Shown: positions 16,754 to 25,970 of the stretch, piece after piece
Layout of the letters: each line of letters begins with the position of its first letter
Position numbering within the stretch: the stretch's first letter is position 1
Virus record (IMG/VR): IMGVR_UViG_3300008954_000023
Span: 1 to 64,000 of that record
Source of the DNA: a virus
Length of the DNA stretch: 64,000 nucleotides
Direction: 5' to 3' (one strand)
Program-made: the position numbers and the translations under genes
Notes under the pieces: model-generated
Told to the model about the DNA's origin: nothing
Seen by the model: only the letters and a program-made list of their open reading frames with translations
Databases searched by the model: none

Positions 16754-18120
16754 GCATCACGCAGGACGACATCAACCGTCTTGCGGCCGTTGTCTCGAGC
16801 GACCCTCAAACCCTCGACTACGGTGCTGGCGGGGTCTCCGATCCTTCAGGAGCGTGGGAGAGCTTCCAGCGTGCCACGGCCAAGACGCTCCTGGCAGACC
16901 CTGATGTTCTGCTGTACTTGGCATACCTCTGCAGCAACAAGACCGCCGCCGCCGCCCGGAAGATCCTCCCCACCCTCGAAGCGCTCATCAATGCTGTAGA
17001 AGGTCTGAAGTATGCCCAAAAGGCCGTGTCCTCTCCATCGAAGGTGCGGAGTCGCCTGTCCACTGCGTTGGCGGGCGAGACTGCCACCGCGTCTCAGGTC
17101 TCGACGCTTACGGCAGAAGCTGAGAAGTACATCGCTGAAGAGCTTGCGCCAGCCATCAGCTCTGGCTCCCGGCTCCAAGTCCAAGGCGACGAAGCCCGCG
17201 CACAGTACGAAGCCCAGAAGACCACACTCCTCGACGCGTGGTCCCGCCTCACTTCACTCGTAGAGCGATGCTCCGAGGCCCGCAGGTTCACGTCACGAAC
17301 CGCTCAAGAACTCACGCAGGCCTCAGCCCTTGCAGTACTGGAAGCCTCGCTGGACCAACCTCTCGAAGGGTCAACTACGGAATACACGCTTCGTCTGGCT
17401 GCCGCTACGGCAATAGTTCAGGCTTCACAGCGTGAAGTGGATTGGCGATACCGGCTAAGGATTGACACTTCTACGGTGTTTCCTTCTGGGATTACAGCAG
17501 AACTGAGCGGCACAACCCTGAATCTAAACCAAGATGCCCTCTTGCTTGGTTTCAAGAGCGGAGATCTTGTCTCCTGGGGTGGAGAGACTTCCGTTAAGGC
17601 CCTCTCTGGTACTGCTCTCACTTTGAAGGGCGCCGTGGACGGCACAGGAGTTCTTCAGGTCCGAGCGATTGCGGTGCCTGCGTGGAACACGCTCTCGGAT
17701 GGTCTAAAGGCTGTCGGGCTTCCTACGGCTGCTCAGCTCCGTATAGCTATCCAGTCTCGGGAGGGAGGCTCTGCGGGACACATACGAGACCTTGTGGTGT
17801 ACCTGGCGGAGCTGTACTCGCTGCTGGATACGGTAACGGCAGGCATCCAAGGCACTGTGTCCCGTCTCGGAGGGTCCAGTACCGCAGCAACTTCGACACT
17901 GATTGCAGTGCTGGATGCCTATGCGCCCTTCTTCCCGTCAAAGACCATCAAGGCAGGGGATGCTCTGCTCGATCGAGCAGAGTCCGGCGGCTTCGACTAT
18001 GCCGTCCGGATGCTATTGCGGGGCGACATCGATGGGGTCTTTGCCGCTGATGCTCAGGATGCGAGTCTGAGGGGACGGGTGGACAAGGCGGTTACGAACA
18101 TCGGGAGGTACACCTCGTAG
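16750..18120 (+). CDS. Helical tail/baseplate protein
   Basis: A 456-aa protein, mainly helical and Ala/Ser-rich, with heptad-like stretches (TAEAEKYIAEELAPAI, then ARAQYEAQKTTLLDAW). Residues about 255-300 contain a short beta insert with FKSGDLVSWGG, similar to the GD modules in the large baseplate proteins downstream. No enzymatic motif. A coiled-coil baseplate or fibre-attachment protein is the best guess. Confidence 0.55.
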   Translation: MSITQDDINRLAAVVSSDPQTLDYGAGGVSDPSGAWESFQRATAKTLLADPDVLLYLAYLCSNKTAAAARKILPTLEALINAVEGLKYAQKAVSSPSKVRSRLSTALAGETATASQVSTLTAEAEKYIAEELAPAISSGSRLQVQGDEARAQYEAQKTTLLDAWSRLTSLVERCSEARRFTSRTAQELTQASALAVLEASLDQPLEGSTTEYTLRLAAATAIVQASQREVDWRYRLRIDTSTVFPSGITAELSGTTLNLNQDALLLGFKSGDLVSWGGETSVKALSGTALTLKGAVDGTGVLQVRAIAVPAWNTLSDGLKAVGLPTAAQLRIAIQSREGGSAGHIRDLVVYLAELYSLLDTVTAGIQGTVSRLGGSSTAATSTLIAVLDAYAPFFPSKTIKAGDALLDRAESGGFDYAVRMLLRGDIDGVFAADAQDASLRGRVDKAVTNIGRYTS

Positions 18121-18128
18121 GAGGGCAC

Positions 18129-18449
18129 GTGAGCTGGGACGCTGTTCGTATAAGCCTGGCGGAGGGTCTGGCATGGCTCCGAGGACAGGAGGTGGCCACC
18201 AATGCGGCAGGCACAACCATCGAGCAGGCCCTCCTCGAGACCATCGTAGAGATCGATTCGGACCAGACAACAGGTCTGGTGGAGGTCAGGGATGACGGAA
18301 CGATTCGTCCTGGCCAGCTCCAGCGGGTCCAGGAGCTGAGGAACCGCTTCTTCGGCTTTACCGACGAGAACGGGAACCCGGTAAAGGGTATATTGGAGCA
18401 GGCCCGGGGACTCGAAGACCCGAACCTGGCGGTGAATCCCGAGGAGTAG
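18129..18449 (+). CDS. Small baseplate-block protein
   Basis: A 106-aa acidic protein starting at GTG (MSWDAVRISLAEGLAWL) after GGAGG seven bases upstream. It is helical (IEQALLETIVEIDSD, then QLQRVQELRNRFFGF). No recognised domain. Its position between two structural genes suggests a small baseplate component. Confidence 0.6.
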   Translation: MSWDAVRISLAEGLAWLRGQEVATNAAGTTIEQALLETIVEIDSDQTTGLVEVRDDGTIRPGQLQRVQELRNRFFGFTDENGNPVKGILEQARGLEDPNLAVNPEE

Positions 18450-19097
18450 ATGGCCACGAAGGACTACCCGGTGCTGCAGTTCCAGGACGCGGCACTCGTG
18501 CGTCAGGTCCTTGTCTACTCCCGCTCGCCTTTGGTCCTCGACCTTCGAGGGCAGCACTTCATCGGTGTGTCAGAGGTCAGGATCAATGGCAGGCCTGTGC
18601 CGGAGTTCATGGTCCTCACCCCGTCTCGTATCCTCGCACCTGTCCCGACCAGGGTGGTGGGTACGCGTATCCGCTCTGTGAGAGTCATCCTCGCTCGTGA
18701 GGGCCTCACACAGACCACCAAGATTCGCTTCAGAGCGTCGGTCCCTGGAGGACGCGGCACAGGCTTCTCGAGGCTTCTGCAGTCGTTCCTTCGTCTCCTG
18801 TTTACAGCCCCGGGGGAGGACCTCGATGACTTCACTCGTGGTGGCGGTATGGGGAAGATTGTCGGTGCTGCGGGAGATCCCGGGGCGTTGAGGTCTGGAG
18901 TAGTTCGGTCTGTACGGGATACGGAGAGTCAGATGATCCGACTCCAGGCGGGGAATACCCGGCTTCAGGATTCAGAGAAGCTCCAGTCGGCTACGGTAGT
19001 CTCTGCCGAGTTCATTCCCTCCCTTGCAGCTGTCCATCTCCAGCTCCGCCTGACCGCGATGGATGGCTCCACTCATGACCCCGTGCTGAGCATCTGA
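18450..19097 (+). CDS. Baseplate protein, possibly IPT-like N-terminus
   Basis: A 215-aa protein immediately upstream of the J-like gene. Residues 30-75 (FIGVSEVRINGRPVPEFMV, then RILAPVPTRV) resemble an IPT/TIG beta domain. The central part contains FSRLLQSFLRLLFT, and the C-terminus ends in a beta-strand pattern (AAVHLQLRLTAMDGS) like that of small baseplate wedge proteins. Its ATG directly follows the previous stop. A wedge or hub role is inferred from position. Confidence 0.55.
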   Translation: MATKDYPVLQFQDAALVRQVLVYSRSPLVLDLRGQHFIGVSEVRINGRPVPEFMVLTPSRILAPVPTRVVGTRIRSVRVILAREGLTQTTKIRFRASVPGGRGTGFSRLLQSFLRLLFTAPGEDLDDFTRGGGMGKIVGAAGDPGALRSGVVRSVRDTESQMIRLQAGNTRLQDSEKLQSATVVSAEFIPSLAAVHLQLRLTAMDGSTHDPVLSI

Positions 19098-22000
19098 TGG
19101 CCAACACCGGTTCCCAGGCCGAAGCGATTCGAGACCTCCTGGTGGAGCGTCTGGAGCTCTTCGATCCCTCTCTGGACACCTCGGAAGGCTCTCCGCTGTG
19201 GACCAAGGTCGTTGCTCCGATCTACACGGCCTTGGGCACTGACCCCTTCGACACGAACATCCGTAGCTTCCTGAAGGACCGGCTCACGCAGGAGTACCCC
19301 TCCATGGCGGCCGAGGATGGGGACTCCCTCGTCGACCTCATGATCACGCCTCTTCAGTTCTTGCTGGAACCGCTGAAGCGCGAGACCCAGATCGTCCGTC
19401 GGGGCCAGTCCGTCCGCAACGCGGACACCATGCGACTCGAGGATGCCCGGGATCATGCCGGCAACTTCTTCACGGACTGGCACTCCGGAGATCGCTCGTC
19501 AGGAGTCGTGAGGGTCTACTATGCAAACCCGACCTTCGTGAATGTCCTGCCGACGATGACGTTCTCGACCGCAGGCGGTCTGAACTACTTCCCCACTTCC
19601 GCGCAGACCATCCGGCCAGAGACCATGCTCCTGCAGAGGTCCGGTACGGAGTACTACCTCGACATCTCGCTTGTAGCGGAGGACACAGGCTCCGAGTACG
19701 ACGCGGCGGCCGGAACCGTCATTTTGGTCAAAGGCCTGTCCGGCTACACCCGGATCACCAACCTCGAAGACTTCGACGGTGGAGACCCGGCAGAGACTGG
19801 CAAAGAGCTCCTCGATCGGACGAAGACCTCGCTGAGTGAGCGAAGCCTCAACGTCCGACGAGGTATCGTCTCTCGCATCAACAATGACTTCCCCTCCATC
19901 ATCGATGTGGAGGCCGTGGGGATGGGCGATCCGGAGATGGAGCGCGACATCATCACGGGCGGAGGCCATGGAACGGTCATCGCAACCGGCACCTGCTTCA
20001 TCGTGGGCCAGTTCTGCCTGATGTTCTCGATGTTCGAGAGGCGGGGTGAGCTCGAGGATCAGCAGATCGCCGAAGGCGATGAGATCGAGCTCAACTACTG
20101 GAAGTTCCTGTACGACTCCGATGGCTCCGACGCGAACGAGTCCTTCCTCGTAGACACCATCCTCTTCGACTCTCGTACGGCCATCCCCGAGATGCCGTCA
20201 ATCCTTTTGTTCCGTATCGATGGTGTTCCCTCACACACGACACCCATCGCCGGCACCCTTCCCGGGGTTCTGCCTTCGGTGTTCTGCGTGGTCCGGTCCA
20301 CAGGGAAGATCGAAATCTCGGACATCCCCGGAGGCATCACGGAGCCCAACACGGCCCGAGGTGTCATCGAGATCGAGGATGGAGAGGTTCATATCGGAGG
20401 TCACTACGACGTTTGGGCGCGGCCCAGCTCGACGACCAGTACGACCACAGATTTCGGAACCATCCGTTCGGCTACGGCGCACATGGAAGACGCCGATCTG
20501 GTCCTCAACGGAGAGAGCACAAGCCCCACACATCTCGTCCACCGCGCCTATACCCTCACCCTTGCATCTCCTGGGGACTTCCAGACGGGAGAGACCATCA
20601 CGGGAGGGACCTCCGGAGCCGTTGCAGTCATTGCCAAGAAGACCGCGACTACGGCAGTTCTGTGGGAGATGAACGGGATTGAGTTTGAGGTTGGGGAGAC
20701 TGTGACAGGTTCCGCCTCTGAGGCGACGTCTACCATCACAGAGATCGACAGCTTCGACTGGGACTCGGAAGGCGGTGTCACCAACCAGATGGTCCTGTCG
20801 GTGACTTCAGGGTCTGAAGCCGGAGTCTACAGCATCCTGAAGATTGAGGGCCCTTTCCTCTACATCGATGTGGCCCCGACCTCGACGCAGAGGGATCTCT
20901 TCTTCCGTGTCCTCTCCGAAATCTCTGTCGACCTGTTCAATCCTCGGTCCACGCTCATCCCCTTTGGAGATGCAGCAGGCAATGATCTGCGGACGACCAT
21001 CGGCTCTACAACTCTGCGGACGGCCATCAATCTGCAGGACTACGGCGTAGAGGCCGGAGACACCATCGAGATCCTGGACGGGGACGACAAGGGCACCTTC
21101 GTCATCAAGGACTTCGACTCGGCCATCGGCGGTACGGCACCCATCGTTGTCGGATCGGGCCTTTCAGCCACGAACTCTGGCCTGTCGTACACCGTCTACC
21201 GTTCTACTACGCCGCTCAACCGGCCCTTGGTCCGCATCTCTCCTGGAGCCGTGACGCTACTCGATCCTTCAGGCCAGGACTCAGGGTACAAGGTGCCCTA
21301 TGCCCTTCCAGTAGACTCGCGAGCGCAAGGTGCATTCTCCGGTTCGAAGGCGGTAGCTGCGGGACGGAATGGCTTCGTCTTGATGGATCCGGGCGACACC
21401 TGGGCTCCGACAGAAGACTTCAAGGTCGACATCACGACGTTCGACTACGAGGCCGCCACAGGCGTCTCGGGTGAGACCTTCGAGGACTTCTACAGCGAGG
21501 AGAACTTCCGTCGCTGCTACACCGACGAGTGCCTCCCTTGTGACGGGTACATCGCCGTCATCTCCGTCTACAACGATGGGAAGATGTACCTCGATGCCAA
21601 CCTCCCTTCGGCAGTCACAGACTTCCTTCAGAGCATGAAGGATTGGTTCCTCTCCGTCATTGAGACCTTCAACTTCGGTGGTGACGAGGAAGAGCTCATC
21701 GAGGGCTTCTCTCCGATCAAGCTCGAGGCTCCGGACGAGGCTCTCTCCCTGCTCTTCCAGTTCGAGATCTGCATTCCGTTTGCAGTCTTCGACGGCTGCA
21801 ACAATGTCTTCATGGCTGTGCCGGAGTTCGACTGGGAAGCGGAGTTCGAAGACCTGGGTACCTTCGAAGAGGCCATCTCCCTCTACAACGCAGGCCTGAT
21901 GACAGGCCCGACCCCGGCCCTCCTCTCTGCCGCTGCAGGGGACGTGCTGACGGTACTCTCAGGGCCCAATGCCGGCTCGTACCTTATCGACTCCGTTCAC

Positions 22001-25000
22001 ACGTTCTACCTGGCCACCTCTGGCGATATCGAAGGCTCAGACTTCGACCTCAACAACGCCTACAAGGTAGGCCTGGTCGTCATCAAGGGTGAGTTCCCTG
22101 TCCCGGCCCTTCAAGGTCTGCCGGAGTACTTCGAGGGGACTGCTCCATCCTGGTCAGTGCCTACTCCTCCTGATCTGCGTGACCAGTTCACAGTGGAGGA
22201 CGAGAGTGGTGAGATCGTCGGATGGGCGTATGTCGAGAAGGCCCTGGCCTGGTTCTTCCAGTGGATGACGTCCCTGGGCTTCGATCTGCCTGAAGGCGTG
22301 ACCCTGGACACACCAGCTACGCTCAAGGCCTTCTGGCAGCTCCTTTTCTCCGACTACATCGTGGCGAAGCCGACCTGCGCGCAGACCGCCCGCATGCAGT
22401 TCATCTCGCCAACCTCGTGTACGGTGTACTCTCCGCAGCCCTGCACTCGGTACCAGTACGCCCTTCCTGTCCCGACTGGAGTAGCTGTCACGGGCGAGAG
22501 CATTACTCTGCCGCTACCGGATCTTGAAGGGAAGACGGTCTCTCTGACAGTGAAGCGACTTAGCGGGGACACAGACCTCTCAGCCACGCTCGAGGAAGCG
22601 GCTGGTACGGCCAGTACCATTTCCGAGCTTGCGGCGGAGCTTCAGTCGGCCCTGGACTCGAACAGCGAGTATGTGCTCTTCTCTGGTCCTGAGACGGCCA
22701 CCGGACAGCTCACTATCACCCAGGCGACAGGCGGGGTGGATGAGTGGCTGTACGTGGGCTCCACGTCTTCAGACCATGTCTTCCGGTGGCTCGGCTTCTT
22801 CGATGAGGAAGAGGGGAAATACGCCTATACCTCCGCAGTAGGAGCCGTGACGCCTTCGGCAGAGACCATCGACACGGACGCTGTAACGGCCCTCGGTTTC
22901 CTACTGAACAATCTCACGACGTCCTTGAACCGAATCACGTTCACACAGTCAGGTGCGGTCGATATGCAGATCGGCGAGATTGTGGAGGGAGATACCTCGG
23001 GCGCTCAGGGTGTGGTTTACGCCATTCTCCACGACACCTCAGGCGGTGTGTCTTCGTACATCCTCGTCGGCAACATCACAGGCGGAGCATTTCAGACGGG
23101 AGAGGCTCTGACGGGTCAGACTTCCTCTGATGAGATCACAGTGGTGAATGTCTCTCCTGACGTCATACTCGATGTAGAGCATGTCGTTGAGGAGGACCTT
23201 TCAGCCAAGCAGTCCAGCTTCGTTGAAGCTGCCGAGATCCTCTCCACGGCTCTTCGGCGGGAAATCATCGTAGAGATGCACAACGACGTAGCCTCCTCCA
23301 ACTTCGATGATCAGCGGATTGCGACTACATTCGTAGCGACTGTGACCTGGACTGAGAATGGAGATGGGACAGGGTACTTCGGGGTTACCATCGAGGATTC
23401 TGTCGATGAGTCTATCTTCACCGGTTTCACCGTAGATGATACGGGCGATGTCGCCGTCAAGGACATGGCAGGAGACTACTTCTTGTCTACGACGGGAGTT
23501 CCTCACTCTATCGTGGGCCATGTACTGACCGGGGACGACTACGACTACGACAGTCAGTCCATGACTATCGACATCGACAAAGACGGTGGTGACGTCGCAG
23601 ACATCGACTTTGCTTTGGACGGTGAGTCCGCCGTCGCCTTCAGAGACGACATTCAGAGCCTCTTGACCGCTGCCGACTACGACGGCGCAGCACAGGCCCT
23701 GAATGCAACGGAGGCGTACTACGCAGACACTACGTCCTCGGAGCGTGCCGTAGTGTGGGTAGGAGGAGGAAGCCTCACGCTTCGTTCTCTCTCGGGAGGA
23801 AGTGCCACAAGCATGACGTTGGTAGGAGCTGACATCGTCGGACTCTCTGACGTGACGGCTACAGGCTCCAATGTCGATGGTAACTCCATCGTGCAAGGCA
23901 CTACGGTTCCTGACGAGACCGTCACAACCTATGCCACACCTCCGGAGCCGACGCTCTTCGTGGCCGCTGCTGGGGCTGCTGAGCTTCTCTTCACAGTGTC
24001 GCCAGAGGAAGACGCCTTCCAGGTGTTCCCCGGCCAGACAGAGGACGGCAACGTCCCTGTCACAGAGCTGCCGCGCGACATCCGCATTGGCACTCCGTAC
24101 GACGACCAAATCACTACAGAGCTGGCCTTTGACGATGCTGCCTACGGAGCTCCTGTAGAGCTTGGCATCACAGATGGCCTCGATGTTCTCCACCTCCATG
24201 AGCACAGGACGCTCCTGGAGCACATCATCGAGGAGGCAGACGCGGCCATCTCGCGGGATCGAGTCGTTGCGGTGGCTACTACCTTTGGCTCGACGACCAT
24301 CGAGCTTCTCGACTTCGACTCCCCAGAGTACACCTTCCTTGCACCGAACTCTGGACTGGACTCTGATGAGATTCAGGTCGGTGACATCGTGTTCATCGAA
24401 GAAGGCGAGGACAAGGCGGGGTACACCGTCACGGCCCGGACTGCGACGTCTCTCACGCTCGATACGTCGCTGTCGCTGTCCACGGCGAAGATCTACAAGT
24501 TCGGCAACGACGGTGTGATTGAGCCGGATGAGTCTGACGCCCTCTTCACCTCGATCACCGGTTCCTTCACCTCCGACGACATCGGGCGGTACCTGACGAT
24601 CTTCTCCAGCAACAGGGAGGAGTACGACGGGAGCTACAAGATCACGGCGGTAGAGGCGGACGGCTCTGGCTGCACCCTCGATACGGATGTCTTCCTGTTT
24701 ACGGAGACTGACATTCACTGGGCAGTGGTTCAGGCCCCGACCGAGGATCTCGCGGACTCCAGTATTGGAGGCCGAACTGCGCTTCACGGCGTGAGGCCGA
24801 TTCGCATCTATGCGGGGACAGCCTCAGAGTGGCGGGTTGCTCGAGTCACTCCGGACCTTGATCGAGCCTTGACCAGGGTGTTCGTCGCACACGGATCGAG
24901 TGCATCTCCTCCGGAGCAAGGTGTGAAGCAGCCCTACCGGTTCGTCCGAGAGGGTACGCATCGCATTTCGTCTACGAGGATGTCGGAGCAGAGGGACAAG

Positions 25001-25738
25001 GAGTACTACTACTTCGACGTTCTCGCGCAGTCCTTGGGCGGTGACGCTCTCTACAACGTGGAGAAGTACACGAAGCTCGAGCCGGTCTTCGGCACCTTCG
25101 ACTCCGATGGCTTCCGTCTGGAGACAGACGATCCCCGTCTGACCTTCTCGCCACGAGAGGAGACCAGCATGGTCCTCTCTCCCTCGTTCCTCCCTGTAGG
25201 CTTCGATGATCACCCCGTGAACCATGTCGATCTGGAAGGCAGGGCTCTGCGAGTCGGGTACGAGCATGCGCCTACGCTGGGACAGATCCAGCGACTGCTT
25301 TCCTCAGAGACGGACCGGGTACTCTGCGCCAATACGCTCGTCCGGCACTTCCTGCCGTCCTTCGTGAGTCTGGACCTGACCTACGACGGAGGCAACACTG
25401 CCTCGAAGATCGCCGGTGAGCTCAAGGCATACATCGACAGCCTCTCCTCTACCGACGAGATCGACGTCTCGAAGCTCGAGAAGATCTTCCACGCCAATGC
25501 GGTGTCCCGCTACGACCACCCCTTCGTCGTTCGCTCCGTCACCCATGACCTCGACAGGCGGCTTGTGGGTAGTCGTTCCGAGAACCGGCTCACGGATGAC
25601 GACATCGAGTACAACGGAACCAACAGGACTACGTTCTTCATCGCCGGAAGCGACCACTCCTCCGTAGAGGAGGCAGATCTTCCCGAAGGTGAGCGCATCC
25701 GTCTGACGCGAGGAGTCGTCCCGACTACCGTGAGATGA
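19097..25738 (+). CDS. Baseplate J-like (wedge) protein, very large
   Basis: A 2213-aa acidic protein. The N-terminal 300 residues show the J-like pattern: GSPLWTKVVAPIYTALG, then FLKDRLTQEYP, then ELLDRTKTSLSERSLNVR and INNDFPSIIDVEAVG, as in gp6-like wedge proteins of contractile tails. The remainder is an expansion of beta-rich inserts, including at least three GD modules (near residues 650, 945 and 1759) and two pairs of F-x-x-GE modules (near 494/530 and 1290/1331). A cysteine cluster (CYTDECLPCDGY) lies near residue 810. J-like proteins are usually a few hundred residues, so this is unusually long. It forms the baseplate ring that triggers contraction. Confidence 0.78.
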   Translation: MANTGSQAEAIRDLLVERLELFDPSLDTSEGSPLWTKVVAPIYTALGTDPFDTNIRSFLKDRLTQEYPSMAAEDGDSLVDLMITPLQFLLEPLKRETQIVRRGQSVRNADTMRLEDARDHAGNFFTDWHSGDRSSGVVRVYYANPTFVNVLPTMTFSTAGGLNYFPTSAQTIRPETMLLQRSGTEYYLDISLVAEDTGSEYDAAAGTVILVKGLSGYTRITNLEDFDGGDPAETGKELLDRTKTSLSERSLNVRRGIVSRINNDFPSIIDVEAVGMGDPEMERDIITGGGHGTVIATGTCFIVGQFCLMFSMFERRGELEDQQIAEGDEIELNYWKFLYDSDGSDANESFLVDTILFDSRTAIPEMPSILLFRIDGVPSHTTPIAGTLPGVLPSVFCVVRSTGKIEISDIPGGITEPNTARGVIEIEDGEVHIGGHYDVWARPSSTTSTTTDFGTIRSATAHMEDADLVLNGESTSPTHLVHRAYTLTLASPGDFQTGETITGGTSGAVAVIAKKTATTAVLWEMNGIEFEVGETVTGSASEATSTITEIDSFDWDSEGGVTNQMVLSVTSGSEAGVYSILKIEGPFLYIDVAPTSTQRDLFFRVLSEISVDLFNPRSTLIPFGDAAGNDLRTTIGSTTLRTAINLQDYGVEAGDTIEILDGDDKGTFVIKDFDSAIGGTAPIVVGSGLSATNSGLSYTVYRSTTPLNRPLVRISPGAVTLLDPSGQDSGYKVPYALPVDSRAQGAFSGSKAVAAGRNGFVLMDPGDTWAPTEDFKVDITTFDYEAATGVSGETFEDFYSEENFRRCYTDECLPCDGYIAVISVYNDGKMYLDANLPSAVTDFLQSMKDWFLSVIETFNFGGDEEELIEGFSPIKLEAPDEALSLLFQFEICIPFAVFDGCNNVFMAVPEFDWEAEFEDLGTFEEAISLYNAGLMTGPTPALLSAAAGDVLTVLSGPNAGSYLIDSVHTFYLATSGDIEGSDFDLNNAYKVGLVVIKGEFPVPALQGLPEYFEGTAPSWSVPTPPDLRDQFTVEDESGEIVGWAYVEKALAWFFQWMTSLGFDLPEGVTLDTPATLKAFWQLLFSDYIVAKPTCAQTARMQFISPTSCTVYSPQPCTRYQYALPVPTGVAVTGESITLPLPDLEGKTVSLTVKRLSGDTDLSATLEEAAGTASTISELAAELQSALDSNSEYVLFSGPETATGQLTITQATGGVDEWLYVGSTSSDHVFRWLGFFDEEEGKYAYTSAVGAVTPSAETIDTDAVTALGFLLNNLTTSLNRITFTQSGAVDMQIGEIVEGDTSGAQGVVYAILHDTSGGVSSYILVGNITGGAFQTGEALTGQTSSDEITVVNVSPDVILDVEHVVEEDLSAKQSSFVEAAEILSTALRREIIVEMHNDVASSNFDDQRIATTFVATVTWTENGDGTGYFGVTIEDSVDESIFTGFTVDDTGDVAVKDMAGDYFLSTTGVPHSIVGHVLTGDDYDYDSQSMTIDIDKDGGDVADIDFALDGESAVAFRDDIQSLLTAADYDGAAQALNATEAYYADTTSSERAVVWVGGGSLTLRSLSGGSATSMTLVGADIVGLSDVTATGSNVDGNSIVQGTTVPDETVTTYATPPEPTLFVAAAGAAELLFTVSPEEDAFQVFPGQTEDGNVPVTELPRDIRIGTPYDDQITTELAFDDAAYGAPVELGITDGLDVLHLHEHRTLLEHIIEEADAAISRDRVVAVATTFGSTTIELLDFDSPEYTFLAPNSGLDSDEIQVGDIVFIEEGEDKAGYTVTARTATSLTLDTSLSLSTAKIYKFGNDGVIEPDESDALFTSITGSFTSDDIGRYLTIFSSNREEYDGSYKITAVEADGSGCTLDTDVFLFTETDIHWAVVQAPTEDLADSSIGGRTALHGVRPIRIYAGTASEWRVARVTPDLDRALTRVFVAHGSSASPPEQGVKQPYRFVREGTHRISSTRMSEQRDKEYYYFDVLAQSLGGDALYNVEKYTKLEPVFGTFDSDGFRLETDDPRLTFSPREETSMVLSPSFLPVGFDDHPVNHVDLEGRALRVGYEHAPTLGQIQRLLSSETDRVLCANTLVRHFLPSFVSLDLTYDGGNTASKIAGELKAYIDSLSSTDEIDVSKLEKIFHANAVSRYDHPFVVRSVTHDLDRRLVGSRSENRLTDDDIEYNGTNRTTFFIAGSDHSSVEEADLPEGERIRLTRGVVPTTVR

Positions 25739-25970
25739 CCCCATGCTCGGGGCATACCGCATCGTAGTTGAAGGACGTGCCGCGGAAGATGCGGGCCGGA
25801 TCACGAGGCAGGCGTGGCACCAGGCTCTCGCCGCACTCAGGACAGGTCATCGAGGCGATGTCTTCTCGCTTGTCCGTGTCCTTCTCCTGCATCTGAGGGA
25901 TGACAGATTCCCGGCCGGATAGGATGCTAAGAACGGCATCCTGATCCATCTCCTGGTAAGGCTTCGACAT
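25725..25970 (-). CDS. Antisense zinc-ribbon protein
   Basis: An 81-aa protein read against the tail block, starting MSKPYQEMDQDAVLSI. It fills the only gap over 200 bases in the plus block. It has a zinc-binding pattern: CPECGESL at about residues 44-51 and CPEHG near the C-terminus. Its 3' end overlaps the J-like gene by 14 bases. Its ATG and the ATG of the next plus gene share the same CATG tetranucleotide on opposite strands. No strong ribosome binding site is visible. If real, it needs its own promoter inside the following tail gene. Confidence 0.5.
   Translation of the reverse strand: MSKPYQEMDQDAVLSILSGRESVIPQMQEKDTDKREDIASMTCPECGESLVPRLPRDPARIFRGTSFNYDAVCPEHGVISR

Noticed and set aside
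23201-24787. 528-aa minus-strand frame inside the J-like gene
   Set aside because: It is the antisense shadow of a GC-rich gene; Arg/Val-heavy, no motif and no adjacent minus genes.
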